DNA of 64,000 nucleotides from Modicisalibacter sp033446685 (GTDB lineage Bacteria > Pseudomonadota > Gammaproteobacteria > Pseudomonadales > Halomonadaceae): contig NZ_JAWQLY010000002.1 in assembly GCF_033446685.1 (NCBI RefSeq), positions 186,001-250,000 of the forward strand, read 5' to 3'. The position numbers and the translations under genes were made by a program. Below are positions 7,691 through 16,939 of the stretch, piece after piece. The notes beneath the pieces are model-generated. The model had not been told where the DNA came from. It was given only the letters and a program-made list of their open reading frames with translations, and made no database searches. The first letter of the stretch is position 1, and the number at the start of each line of letters is the position of its first letter.

Positions 7691-9370
7691 TTACTTGCCC
7701 TTGGCAGGCGCCGGGTCGCCGGCGATCTTCCGCGTGATGATCCACTGCTGCAGGATCGAGATGCTGTTGTTGACGATCCAGTAGATCACTAGGCCGGCCG
7801 GGAACCACAGGAAGAAGAAGGTGAAGACGATCGGCAGCATCTTCATGATCTTCGCCTGGGTCGGATCCGGCGGCGACGGGTTGAGCTGCTGCTGCACGAA
7901 CATCGTCAGGCCCATGATGATCGGCAGTACGAACAGCGGATCCTTGACCGACAGATCATCGATCCACAGCATGAACGGCGCATGACGCAGCTCGACCGAT
8001 TCCATCAACATCCAGTACAGGGCGATGAAGACCGGCATCTGGATGATGATCGGCAGGCAGCCCCCCAGAGGATTGATCTTTTCCTTCTGGTAGAACTTCA
8101 TCATCTCCTGGGACATCTTCTGGCGATCGCTACCGTATTGCTCCTTGATGCGCTGCATCTCGGGCCCGAGCTTGCGCATCTTGGCCATCGACTTGTAGGC
8201 CGTGGCGGAAAGCGGGAAGAGCACGATCTTGACGATCACCGTTAGCATCACGATCGACCAGCCCCAGTTGCCCAGCACGTCGTGAATCTGTTCGAGCAGC
8301 CAGAACAGCGGATTGGCGAGGAACCACAGCCAGCCGAAATCGACGGTCAGTTCCAGGTTGGGGGCGATCTCCTCGAGTCGATCCTGGACCTTGGGGCCCA
8401 TGTAGAGCGTCGCCTCGAGCGTGCTTTCTCCCCCCGGGGCGATGGTCTGGGTAGGACTGGCGAAGGCCACCACATTGCGATCACGCGAGTCGGTGGTCGC
8501 ATAGTAGAGATTCTGCTGGTTCTTTTCCGGCACCCAGGCCGAGGTGAAATAGTGCTGAATGATCGCGACCCAGCCGCCCTGCACGTCACGGTTGTTGAAC
8601 TGGCTTTCCTGAATCGTCTCGAAATCGATCTTTTCGTAGTGATTCTCGGGCGAGGAATAGGCCGCACCGAGGTAGGACTTCATGCCCATGCCGCCGCCCG
8701 ATGAGGGGTCGGGGCTGTTGTCCCGGGCCAACTGACCGATGAACCGCGCAGTAACCGGCGTTTCGCTCTGGTTGGCAAGGTGATAGCTGACCTGTACCGC
8801 GTAGCTGTCACGCGCGAAGGTCAGACGCTTGATGACCTCGATGCCATTGACGGTGGCATGCAGATCGACGGTCAGGGCGTCCTGGCCTTCCGAGAGGGTA
8901 TAGCGCGTCTTTTCGCTTTCGAACGCGATGCGCCCCTGGTGCCCCTCGAGTTGCAGGCCCGACTTGGCGACGTAGCTGCGGCTCTGGCCATCCGAGAGCA
9001 GTACGAAGGGATGCTCGGCATCCTGGCTCATCTTGTGCTGGGGCAACGCCGCATAGACGATATCGCCGCCACGCGGGTCGATACGCACATCGAGAGTGTC
9101 GGTCACTACTTCGATCAGGCTGCGGCGATTGCCGTCCTGAGCGCTCTCGGCCATGTCCGGGTTGCCGTTCGCCGATTGGGCGCCACTGGAGGGAGCCGCC
9201 AGGCTCTGCTCGGTGTCGGTAGCGTTATCCGTCTTGCGGCCGTTCAACTGGCTGTAGGCAGGGGCTTCGGTCTCGACGGCGGTCTGGCCGTAATCCTCAT
9301 TCCACTGGATCACCAAGAGATAGGCGAGTACCGCAAGTGGAATGACAAGGAGGAGTCGTTTTACGTCCAT
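7691..9370 (-). CDS. yidC: YidC membrane protein insertase
   Basis: Inserts and folds inner-membrane proteins with or without SecYEG. The 559-aa product has an N-terminal membrane anchor (VKRLLLVIPLAVLAYLLVIQW), a long periplasmic domain (about 40-350, 'DVRIDPRGGDIVYAALPQ'), and the conserved C-terminal core: 'GNWGWSIVMLTVIVK' , 'PLSATAYKSMAKMRKLGPEM' and 'PLGGCLPIIIQMPVFIALYW', with the groove Arg/Lys region. It ends in a basic tail. rnpA lies 61 nt upstream; the small gene yidD usually found between them is absent. Confidence 0.98.
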   Translation of the reverse strand: MDVKRLLLVIPLAVLAYLLVIQWNEDYGQTAVETEAPAYSQLNGRKTDNATDTEQSLAAPSSGAQSANGNPDMAESAQDGNRRSLIEVVTDTLDVRIDPRGGDIVYAALPQHKMSQDAEHPFVLLSDGQSRSYVAKSGLQLEGHQGRIAFESEKTRYTLSEGQDALTVDLHATVNGIEVIKRLTFARDSYAVQVSYHLANQSETPVTARFIGQLARDNSPDPSSGGGMGMKSYLGAAYSSPENHYEKIDFETIQESQFNNRDVQGGWVAIIQHYFTSAWVPEKNQQNLYYATTDSRDRNVVAFASPTQTIAPGGESTLEATLYMGPKVQDRLEEIAPNLELTVDFGWLWFLANPLFWLLEQIHDVLGNWGWSIVMLTVIVKIVLFPLSATAYKSMAKMRKLGPEMQRIKEQYGSDRQKMSQEMMKFYQKEKINPLGGCLPIIIQMPVFIALYWMLMESVELRHAPFMLWIDDLSVKDPLFVLPIIMGLTMFVQQQLNPSPPDPTQAKIMKMLPIVFTFFFLWFPAGLVIYWIVNNSISILQQWIITRKIAGDPAPAKGK

Positions 9371-9431
9371 TAGGGATCTGCCCGATGGGATATTGGATCA
9401 TTCTGCGGGTTGGTCGGCACGCTGTTCCGGT

Positions 9432-9815
9432 TCAGGAGGTCGAGGTCACAGGCGATTGCTTGCCAACCTCCTTTTCCAGGCGTCGCCACAAGCCGTGAAG
9501 CTGGCGGTGCAGTGTGGGATTGTCCAGTTCGTGTACGCCACGGCGGGCTAGGACAACGATATCCACAGCGGGTAGGCGATGCTGCCGGAGACGGATGGAC
9601 TCGCGCACCAAGCGCTTGAGACGGTTGCGATCTACGGCACGACGAACGTTTTTCTTACTGAAGACCAGGCCCACGCGCGGATGGCCCAAGGAGTTGTTTC
9701 TGGCCAGTACCAGCAACCCTTTGGCGTGTACCTTGTACGAGGCTTGTTCGAAGACGTACCGATAGTCCCCGGCAGTCAGCAGACGCAGTTGCCGGGGAAA
9801 GCCCTGACAGGACAT
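9432..9815 (-). CDS. rnpA: RnpA, ribonuclease P protein component
   Basis: Basic protein subunit of RNase P, which matures tRNA 5' ends. The 127-aa product starts 'MSCQGFPRQLRLLTAGDYRYVFE' (usual RnpA start) and carries the RNR motif 'KKNVRRAVDRNRLKRLVRESIR' in residues about 53-74. It sits 13 nt after the rpmH stop, as expected. Confidence 0.96.
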   Translation of the reverse strand: MSCQGFPRQLRLLTAGDYRYVFEQASYKVHAKGLLVLARNNSLGHPRVGLVFSKKNVRRAVDRNRLKRLVRESIRLRQHRLPAVDIVVLARRGVHELDNPTLHRQLHGLWRRLEKEVGKQSPVTSTS

Positions 9816-9828
9816 TCGCGAGCCGCGA

Positions 9829-9963
9829 TCAAGCGCTCAGACGCTTGCGGCCCTTGGCACGGCGGCGAGCCAGGACCTGGCGACCGTTCTTGGTGGCCAT
9901 GCGTGCACGGAAGCCGTGGACACGCTTGCGCTTCAATACGCTGGGTTGAAATGTGCGTTTCAT
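9829..9963 (-). CDS. rpmH: Ribosomal protein bL34
   Basis: 44-aa large-subunit protein beginning MKRTFQPS and ending KGRKRLSA, with 'HGFRARMATKNGRQVLARRR' in the middle: a full match to bL34. The ATG is at 9963; an upstream in-frame extension to 10101 is not real because it runs into a DnaA box of the origin. Confidence 0.98.
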   Translation of the reverse strand: MKRTFQPSVLKRKRVHGFRARMATKNGRQVLARRRAKGRKRLSA

Positions 9964-10533
9964 GACGGCGGATTCCCACGTGGTTGATTTGACATTGACC
10001 GATGCCCCGGCTCCCACATGGAACCCGGGCGGATTTCGTTCAAGGCCGGGAATTCTAGAGGCTTTGCAAGCCGGGTGCAATTTCTGCGCGCAATTATCCA
10101 CACCGCCTCATCGCCAGGGGGCGTCAGTGGCATTCGACGGATTCTCGTGATGACCGGTGTGCCACGGTTGGGGGCTCGCCATTCGCGGCTGTCATGTTAC
10201 TACAATAACTAAAGGGGTTACTTAAATGCTGTTGTTACTAATGGTGGGGACAGTTTCTGTGGGTAACTTCTTTAAAAGGTTATCCATCAAATAATTACAG
10301 GCGGTATAAAAGCGTGGACAAAGCATGCAGAGGTAGTGATTAGAGGGATATTAAGCTGTGTACCGATAGCGCTAATATCCACCGCCGGGAATGGTCCGCA
10401 GAGTCATACCGTGTCGGTCCACCGAGGTGTACTGTAGTTTTCCACAGCATGATGCGCATCGCTTCGCGTGTGGATAACTCGCAGTGAGGGCGATACAATG
10501 TTCGGTCTTTTCGCAACGGGATGGTGAGGTCGC
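9964..10533. other. oriC: Chromosomal replication origin oriC (rpmH-dnaA intergenic region)
   Basis: The 570 bp between rpmH and dnaA holds no gene. It contains two perfect DnaA boxes, TTATCCACA at 10094-10102 (+) and TGTGGATAA at 10469-10477 (-). One-mismatch boxes occur at 10258-10266 (TGTGGGTAA, -) and 10438-10446 (TTTTCCACA, +). Weaker two-mismatch boxes are at 10280-10288 and 10313-10321. The stretch 10190-10330 is AT-rich (for example ACTACAATAACTAAAGG and AAATAATTACAG) and is a candidate unwinding element. In Pseudomonas and relatives the functional origin lies at this rpmH-dnaA position. The dnaA and rpmH promoters must also be here. I saw no GATC clusters. Confidence 0.88.
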
Positions 10534-12015
10534 GTGTCGGTCGCTCTTTGGCAACAATGTCTGGCTTATCTGCAGGATGAGCTGAGCTCGCAGCAGTTCA
10601 ATACCTGGATTCGTCCCCTGCAGGCGGAAGACGCTACGCCCAACGAGCTCAATCTGTTGGCGCCCAATCGTTTCGTGCGTGATTGGGTCAGCGACAAGTA
10701 TCTAAAGCGGATCAACGAGCTGCTGCGCGAGCTGGCGCCCCACAAGCCGCCCAAGGTGAGCCTGGCGGTGGGTAGCCGGCGTGTTGCGCCGAGTCCACAA
10801 CCGCGGGATTTGGGTAACCCTGTCTCGGCCAGTCGCTTTCGTCAGCCCCCCGCGCCCGCGGTTCACACGCCACCCCGCGGCGACGAATACGCCGATGAGC
10901 GCGAGATCGACAGGCTCAATAGCGAAGGCCCGCGGCGTTCCGCCCAGCAGCCCGCGGGCGAGCGTCAGGTGCAGGTGGAAGGCAGCCTCAAGCATCAGAG
11001 CGGTCTCAATCCCAACTTCACGTTCGACACCTTCGTCGAGGGTAAGTCCAACCAACTAGCCAGGGCCGCCTCCCGACAGGTGTCGGAGAACCCCGGCGGT
11101 GCCTACAATCCACTGTTCCTGTACGGTGGGGTAGGGTTGGGCAAGACTCACCTGATGCACGCCGTGGGCAACCAGCTGGCCACCCTGCGCGACAATGCCA
11201 AGGTGGTCTACCTGCACTCCGAGCGCTTCGTCGCCGACATGGTCAAGGCGCTGCAGCTCAACGCCATCAACGACTTCAAGCGATTTTATCGAAGCGTCGA
11301 TGCGCTATTGATCGACGATATACAGTTTTTCGCCGGCAAGGAGCGCTCGCAGGAAGAATTCTTCCATACATTCAATGCCTTGCTGGAAGGCGGTCAGCAG
11401 ATGATCCTGACGTCCGACCGTTATCCCAAGGAGATAAGCGGAGTGGAGGAGCGGCTCAAGTCGCGCTTCGGCTGGGGACTGACGGTGGCGATCGAACCGC
11501 CTGAGCTGGAAACACGGGTGGCGATCCTGATGAAAAAGGCCGACCAGGCCAAGGTCGACCTGCCCCACGACGCGGCTTTCTTCATTGCTCAGAAGATACG
11601 CTCCAACGTGCGGGAACTGGAGGGCGCGCTGAAGAAGGTGATCGCCGATTCCCATTTCATGGGAAAGCCGATCACCCAGGATTTCATCCGCGAATCGCTC
11701 AAGGACCTGCTGGCTTTGCAGGACAAGCAGGTCGGGGTGGACAATATCCAGCGCACCGTTGCCGAGTACTACAAGATCAAGCTGGCGGACTTGCTTTCCA
11801 AGCGCCGTTCGCGCTCGGTGGCCCGTCCGCGACAGGTCGCCATGGCCCTGGCCAAGGAACTGACCAACCACAGCCTGCCGGAAATCGGTGACGCCTTTGG
11901 CGGACGCGACCATACCACTGTGTTGCATGCCTGCCGCAAGATTGTGGCGCTACAGGAAGAAAACGCGGATATTCGCGAGGATTACAAGAACTTGCTGCGG
12001 TTGTTGACCAGCTGA
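10534..12015 (+). CDS. dnaA: DnaA, chromosomal replication initiator
   Basis: Binds DnaA boxes in oriC and melts the origin. The start is GTG (SVALWQQCLAYLQDEL, the conserved domain I). Domain II is a proline- and arginine-rich linker (about 80-155). The AAA+ domain III has Walker A GGVGLGKTH at 198-206 and Walker B 'LLIDDIQFF'. C-terminal domain IV has the DnaA signature 'GGRDHTTVLHACRKI' that reads the box. Length is 493 aa (E. coli 467); the excess is in the linker. Confidence 0.99.
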   Translation: MSVALWQQCLAYLQDELSSQQFNTWIRPLQAEDATPNELNLLAPNRFVRDWVSDKYLKRINELLRELAPHKPPKVSLAVGSRRVAPSPQPRDLGNPVSASRFRQPPAPAVHTPPRGDEYADEREIDRLNSEGPRRSAQQPAGERQVQVEGSLKHQSGLNPNFTFDTFVEGKSNQLARAASRQVSENPGGAYNPLFLYGGVGLGKTHLMHAVGNQLATLRDNAKVVYLHSERFVADMVKALQLNAINDFKRFYRSVDALLIDDIQFFAGKERSQEEFFHTFNALLEGGQQMILTSDRYPKEISGVEERLKSRFGWGLTVAIEPPELETRVAILMKKADQAKVDLPHDAAFFIAQKIRSNVRELEGALKKVIADSHFMGKPITQDFIRESLKDLLALQDKQVGVDNIQRTVAEYYKIKLADLLSKRRSRSVARPRQVAMALAKELTNHSLPEIGDAFGGRDHTTVLHACRKIVALQEENADIREDYKNLLRLLTS

Positions 12016-12076
12016 TGCATGCCGTCCATCACAGCCTGTTCCCGTCTTTGAAACTCAGGAGAAGAGTGGAGCCCTC

Positions 12077-13180
12077 ATGAAATTTTCCATTTCCCGTGAA
12101 GCCCTGCTGCGCCCGTTATCGCTGGTGGCCGGTGTGGTCGAGCGGCGCCAGACCCTGCCGGTGCTGTCCAATGTACTGATCGAGGTCCAGGACACTCAGC
12201 TGGCGCTTACCGGCACGGATCTCGAGGTCGAACTGATCGGCCGCATCGAGCCCAGCCAGGTCGATGAGCCGGGATCGGCCACGGTACCGGCTCGTAAGCT
12301 GATGGATATCTGCAAGTCGCTGCCCGAGCAGGCGGAAATCGTCTTCACCCTCGAGGAGGGACGGGCGATCCTGCGTTCGGGGCGCTCACGCTTCACGCTG
12401 TCGACGCTGCCGGTCGCCGAATTCCCAAATATCGAAGACAGCCAGGCCAGCCAGGAGCTGACCCTGCCGCGCGGCACCCTCAAGCAGCTCATCGACGCCA
12501 CGTCCTTCGCCATGGCGCAGCAGGACGTACGCTACTATCTGAACGGCATGCTGCTGGAGCTCGGGCACAACCTGGTGCGCGCCGTGGCTACCGATGGCCA
12601 CCGACTGGCGATGTGCACGCGCAGCGCCGAGGTGAACGTCGAGCCGACGCAGAAGCTGATCGTGCCGCGCAAGGGGATACTCGAGCTGGTACGCCTGCTC
12701 GATGGCAGCGACGAGCCGGTCGAGTTGACGTTGGGCGCCAATCACATCCGGGCGCATACCGGCAGCTTCACCTTCACCTCCAAGCTGGTCGACGGCAAGT
12801 TTCCCGACTATGAGCGCGTGATTCCCCGCGGCGGCGACAAGGTCTTCATCGCCGACCGGGCCGAGTTGCGTCAGGTGCTCTCGCGGACTTCGATCCTCTC
12901 CAACGAGAAGTACCGGGGCGTGCGCCTCAACCTCGAGGCCGGCAACTTGCGGGTGTTGGCCAACAATCCCGAGCAGGAAGAAGCCGAGGAAAACGTCGCC
13001 ATCGACTACGACGGCAACACCCTGGAGATCGGCTTCAACGTCGGCTATCTGATCGATGTGCTCAACGCACTCGACGAGGATCGCATGCAGATGACCCTCT
13101 CCGACTCCAACAGCAGCGCCATCATGGAAGAGCCGGGTGGCGGCGATGCGCTGTACGTGGTCATGCCTATGCGCCTGTAA
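12077..13180 (+). CDS. dnaN: DnaN, DNA polymerase III sliding clamp (beta)
   Basis: Ring-shaped processivity clamp. 367 aa (E. coli 366), with 'MKFSISREALLRPLSLVAGVVERRQTLPVLSN' as an unmistakable N-terminus, 'YYLNGMLLE', 'ATDGHRLA' and the C-terminal 'YVVMPMRL'. It lies 61 bp after dnaA in the standard dnaA-dnaN-recF-gyrB order. Confidence 0.99.
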   Translation: MKFSISREALLRPLSLVAGVVERRQTLPVLSNVLIEVQDTQLALTGTDLEVELIGRIEPSQVDEPGSATVPARKLMDICKSLPEQAEIVFTLEEGRAILRSGRSRFTLSTLPVAEFPNIEDSQASQELTLPRGTLKQLIDATSFAMAQQDVRYYLNGMLLELGHNLVRAVATDGHRLAMCTRSAEVNVEPTQKLIVPRKGILELVRLLDGSDEPVELTLGANHIRAHTGSFTFTSKLVDGKFPDYERVIPRGGDKVFIADRAELRQVLSRTSILSNEKYRGVRLNLEAGNLRVLANNPEQEEAEENVAIDYDGNTLEIGFNVGYLIDVLNALDEDRMQMTLSDSNSSAIMEEPGGGDALYVVMPMRL

Positions 13181-13247
13181 CGCATTGATATGCAATCTCT
13201 GTTGTTGTCAGAAGGGCTTATGCGGCTAGCCTTAAAGCGGTGCCTGA

Positions 13248-14357
13248 ATGCCTCTTGACCGTTTAACCTTTCAGGGTCTGCGTAACCTTGAGGCGCTCGA
13301 CATGCATCCCTCGCCGTCGATCAACGTGATCGTCGGCGACAACGGTAGCGGCAAGACCAGCCTGCTGGAGGGGATCCATATCCTCGGCATGGGACGCTCC
13401 TTCCGCACACAGCAGCTCCGCCATGCCATCTGCCATGGCGGCGACAGCGTCACCCTGCATGGCCGCCTGGCTGGCGATCCTCCTGTACCGCTGGGAGTGC
13501 GCAGACACCGCGCCCAAAGCGAGCTCGAGATGCGCCTGGCCGGCGAGCGGGTGGCTCGGGTCGCCGAGCTGGTCGAAGCGCTGCCACTCCAGTTGATCAA
13601 CCCAGATGCCTTTCGTCTGCTCGAAGGCGCGCCCGCTTCGCGCCGCGAGTTCTTCGATTGGGGTGTGTTTCACGTGAAACACGACTTTCTCGATGCCTGG
13701 AAGCGTACTCGGCGCGCGCTTAAACATCGGAATGCATTGCTCAGACATGATAGAATCGATGAGCAATCGATTGTGGTCTGGGAGCGTGAGTTTGCGCACT
13801 GGGGTAACCGCCTGGACGCCCTGCGCGACGACTACATGGCGGCTTTTCTACCGGTTTTCGAAGAGACGCTCGCCGAGCTCCTGCCGCTCCCCGACCTGAC
13901 GCTGCGTTACTACCGCGGTTGGGATCGCCAGCGCGACTTGGCGGAAATCTTGGCTCAGGGGCGCGCTACCGACCGTCAGATGGGATTCACTCAGCAAGGC
14001 CCACAGCGTGCCGACCTTCGCATACGCATTGAGCGGCGGCCAGCGGTGGAGGTCCTCTCACGAGGTCAGCAAAAGCTGGTAGTCAGTGCCATGAAACTGG
14101 CCCAGGGACGCTTGCTGGAGATGACCACGGGACGTACCTGCGTCTATCTGATCGATGATTTGCCGGCGGAACTCGATGCCGAGCATCGAGGCGTCTTCTG
14201 TCGTTGGCTCGAACACATGGGCTGCCAGGCGTTCATTACCAGCGTCGATCGGGATGCATTGGCAGGGCTTTGGCAGGCGGATACAACGGTCGCGATGTTT
14301 CACGTGAAACAGGGTCGGCTTGCGACATACGGAACGAAAGACTTCACGACGGAGTAG
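13248..14357 (+). CDS. recF: RecF, DNA replication and repair ATPase
   Basis: SMC-like ATPase that loads RecA at gaps with RecOR. Walker A is GDNGSGKTS at 30-38; the ABC signature region is 'VEVLSRGQQKL' and Walker B is 'VYLIDDLPAELD'. Length 369 aa (E. coli 357). Two parS palindromes are embedded in the coding sequence; they specify 'VFHVKH' near residue 142 and 'MFHVKQ' near residue 352. Both are positions where RecF proteins conserve FHV-like residues, so the DNA site and the protein motif coexist. The stop is 3 nt before the gyrB ATG. Confidence 0.98.
   Translation: MPLDRLTFQGLRNLEALDMHPSPSINVIVGDNGSGKTSLLEGIHILGMGRSFRTQQLRHAICHGGDSVTLHGRLAGDPPVPLGVRRHRAQSELEMRLAGERVARVAELVEALPLQLINPDAFRLLEGAPASRREFFDWGVFHVKHDFLDAWKRTRRALKHRNALLRHDRIDEQSIVVWEREFAHWGNRLDALRDDYMAAFLPVFEETLAELLPLPDLTLRYYRGWDRQRDLAEILAQGRATDRQMGFTQQGPQRADLRIRIERRPAVEVLSRGQQKLVVSAMKLAQGRLLEMTTGRTCVYLIDDLPAELDAEHRGVFCRWLEHMGCQAFITSVDRDALAGLWQADTTVAMFHVKQGRLATYGTKDFTTE
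13666..13681. promoter_or_regulatory. parS: parS site (ParB binding), inside recF
   Basis: Exact 16-bp palindrome TGTTTCACGTGAAACA, the consensus ParB/Spo0J site; symmetry extends one base on each side. Located within recF. Confidence 0.95.
14296..14311. promoter_or_regulatory. parS: parS site (ParB binding), inside recF 3' end
   Basis: Second exact copy of TGTTTCACGTGAAACA, in the last 60 bases of recF, about 630 bp from the first. Confidence 0.95.
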
Positions 14358-14360
14358 TCA

Positions 14361-16781
14361 ATGAGCGAACAAGCTTACGACTCAACGAGCATCAAGGTCC
14401 TGAAAGGGTTGGATGCGGTGCGTAAGCGCCCCGGCATGTACATCGGCGATACCGATGACGGAACGGGACTGCATCACATGGTGTTCGAGCTGGTGGACAA
14501 CTCCATCGACGAAGCGCTGGCCGGTTTTTGCAGCGAGATACGCGTAGTCATTCATCCCGATGAATCGATCACCGTCAGCGACAACGGCCGCGGCGTGCCG
14601 ACCGACATCCACAGCGGTGAGGGGGTCTCGGCGGCTGAAGTGATCATGACGGTGCTGCATGCCGGCGGTAAGTTCGACGATAACTCCTACAAGGTCTCCG
14701 GTGGGCTGCACGGTGTCGGCGTCTCGGTCGTTAACGCGCTTTCCGAGGAACTCAAGCTGACCATCTGGCGAGCCGGCCAGGTACATGAGCAGCTGTACCA
14801 TCACGGCGTACCTGACGCGCCGCTTTCCGTCGTAGGACAGACTGAGAAGAGCGGTACGCGGGTGCATTTCCGCCCGTCACCGGACACGTTCACGCATATC
14901 GAGTTTCATTACGATATCCTCGCCAAGCGGCTGCGTGAACTCTCGTTCCTGAATTCCGGTGTGGCCATTCGCTTGATGGATGAGCGAAGCGGAAAGGAAG
15001 AGCTGTTTCATTACGAAGGCGGACTGCGAGCCTTCGTCGACCACTTGAATACCAACAAGTCGACGCTGAACCCCGTTTTCCACTTCAATTCCGAGCGCGA
15101 GGATGGGATTGCCGTCGAGGTGGCGATGCAGTGGAACGATACCTTCGCCGAGAATATCTTCTGCTATACCAACAACATCCCGCAACGCGATGGTGGTACG
15201 CACCTGGCCGGCTTCCGTGCCGCACTGACCCGTTCCCTCAATAGCTACATCGAAGCCGAGGGCGTGCTCAAGAAGGCCAAGGTCAATACCTCGGGCGATG
15301 ACGCCCGCGAAGGCCTGACCGCGATCATTTCCGTCAAGGTCCCGGACCCCAAGTTTTCCTCGCAGACCAAGGAAAAGCTGGTCTCTTCGGAGGTCAAGAC
15401 GGCCGTCGAGCAGGAACTCGGTCGGCAGTTCTCCGATTACCTGGTCGAGCACCCCAACGAAGCCAAGTCGATCGTCAACAAGATGATCGATGCAGCGCGC
15501 GCGCGCGAGGCTGCGCGCAAGGCGCGCGAAATGACTCGCCGCAAAGGGGCGCTGGATATCGCCGGTCTGCCGGGCAAACTCGCCGATTGCCAGGAAAAGG
15601 ACCCGAGTCTTTCCGAGCTGTATCTGGTCGAGGGCGATTCGGCGGGAGGAAGCGCCAAGCAGGGCCGTGATCGGCGCACGCAGGCGATCCTGCCGCTCAA
15701 GGGCAAGATACTCAACGTCGAGAAGGCCCGCTTCGACAAGATGCTGTCTTCCGCTGAAGTCGGCACGCTGATCACGGCGCTGGGTTGCGGTATCGGCCGG
15801 GAGGAGTTCAACCCCGACAAGCTGCGCTATCATTCGGTCATCATCATGACCGACGCCGACGTCGATGGTTCGCATATTCGTACCCTGCTGCTGACGTTCT
15901 TTTTCCGCCAGATGCCGGAGCTTATCGAACGCGGCCACATCTTCATCGCGCAGCCGCCGCTCTACAAGATCAAGCGCGGCAAGCAGGAGATGTACCTCAA
16001 GGACGAGCAGGCCCTGCTTGATTACCTCACCACGACGGCGCTGGACGGTGCGGGTCTGCATGTCAACGCGGATGCCCCGGGCATCAGCGGCGAGCATCTT
16101 GAAGCCCTGGTCAATCAGTATCGTGACGTGATGAAGCGTATCGATCGCCTGCTGCGGGTTTATCCTCACGAAGTCCTGCGCAAGATCGTCCATGCGGCTA
16201 CCTTGAATGGCGAAGAGAGCCTGCGTGACCGGATCACCATGCAGCATTGGATCGATTCCCTGCAGCAGGAAATGGATGCGCTGATCGCCTATGAGGGTGG
16301 GCCGCGCTACGTCTTCCATCTGCAGGAAGACGATGAGCGAGGCTTTTTCCTGCCGAGTGTGTCGCTGACCGCCCACGGCGTGACTACCGAGTACGTTTGG
16401 GGCGCGGATTTCTTCCGCAGCGCCGACTATCGTGCGATGGCTGCGTTGGGCGAGACGCTTAACGGGCTTATGGGAGAGGGCTCCTACGTGGCCCGCGGCG
16501 AACGCAGCAAGAAGGTCGATACGTTCTACGAAGCGCTCGACTGGCTGATGTCCGAAGCGCAGCGTGGCTTCTCCATCCAGCGCTACAAGGGGCTGGGCGA
16601 GATGAATCCCGACCAGCTTTGGGAAACCACCATGGACCCCGAGACTCGGCGCATGCTGCGGGTATCGATCGAGGACGCTGTGGCCGCCGACATGATGTTC
16701 AATACGCTCATGGGCGACGAGGTCGAGCCCCGTCGATTCTTCATCGAGCAGAACGCACTGGTGGCCAATCTGGACGTGTAA
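14361..16781 (+). CDS. gyrB: GyrB, DNA gyrase subunit B
   Basis: ATPase subunit of DNA gyrase, which introduces negative supercoils. 806 aa (E. coli 804). The N-terminal GHKL ATPase has 'VRKRPGMYIGDT', 'ELVDNSIDEA' and 'GGLHGVGVSVVNALS'. The TOPRIM domain has 'LVEGDSAGGSAKQGRDR' and the acidic 'IIMTDADVDGSHI'. The C-terminal 'QRYKGLGEMNPDQLWETTMDP' completes the match. It includes the extra C-terminal domain of Gram-negative GyrB. A perfect-core parS starts directly after the TAA. Confidence 0.99.
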   Translation: MSEQAYDSTSIKVLKGLDAVRKRPGMYIGDTDDGTGLHHMVFELVDNSIDEALAGFCSEIRVVIHPDESITVSDNGRGVPTDIHSGEGVSAAEVIMTVLHAGGKFDDNSYKVSGGLHGVGVSVVNALSEELKLTIWRAGQVHEQLYHHGVPDAPLSVVGQTEKSGTRVHFRPSPDTFTHIEFHYDILAKRLRELSFLNSGVAIRLMDERSGKEELFHYEGGLRAFVDHLNTNKSTLNPVFHFNSEREDGIAVEVAMQWNDTFAENIFCYTNNIPQRDGGTHLAGFRAALTRSLNSYIEAEGVLKKAKVNTSGDDAREGLTAIISVKVPDPKFSSQTKEKLVSSEVKTAVEQELGRQFSDYLVEHPNEAKSIVNKMIDAARAREAARKAREMTRRKGALDIAGLPGKLADCQEKDPSLSELYLVEGDSAGGSAKQGRDRRTQAILPLKGKILNVEKARFDKMLSSAEVGTLITALGCGIGREEFNPDKLRYHSVIIMTDADVDGSHIRTLLLTFFFRQMPELIERGHIFIAQPPLYKIKRGKQEMYLKDEQALLDYLTTTALDGAGLHVNADAPGISGEHLEALVNQYRDVMKRIDRLLRVYPHEVLRKIVHAATLNGEESLRDRITMQHWIDSLQQEMDALIAYEGGPRYVFHLQEDDERGFFLPSVSLTAHGVTTEYVWGADFFRSADYRAMAALGETLNGLMGEGSYVARGERSKKVDTFYEALDWLMSEAQRGFSIQRYKGLGEMNPDQLWETTMDPETRRMLRVSIEDAVAADMMFNTLMGDEVEPRRFFIEQNALVANLDV

Positions 16782-16797
16782 TGTTTCACGTGAAACG
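16782..16797. promoter_or_regulatory. parS: parS site immediately after gyrB
   Basis: TGTTTCACGTGAAACG: 15 of 16 match to consensus (last base G for A), beginning at the base after the gyrB stop codon. Confidence 0.88.
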
Positions 16798-16820
16798 CTA
16801 AGGCCCGCGCAGAAAGCCGA

Positions 16821-16849
16821 AAAAAGCCCAGCCAAGTGCTGGGCTTTTT
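16821..16849. terminator. Bidirectional Rho-independent terminator between gyrB and gmhB
   Basis: Stem AAAAAGCCCAGC (16821-16832) with its exact complement at 16838-16849, 5-nt loop. A-run on one side and T-run on the other allow it to stop gyrB on the plus strand and gmhB on the minus strand. Confidence 0.9.
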
Positions 16850-16939
16850 GATTTGGTTCACCAATCAGCGTTAGCGGCTCGGTTGCTCCGTCAATCGTTG
16901 CTGAACCGCTCCATGCTGAAGCGTGGAGTCAGTGCCTCT

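Noticed and set aside
14877..16835. 652-codon open frame on the minus strand opposite gyrB
   Set aside because: It lies entirely opposite a certain gyrB and has a composition typical of antisense frames in GC-rich DNA; no recognisable domain.
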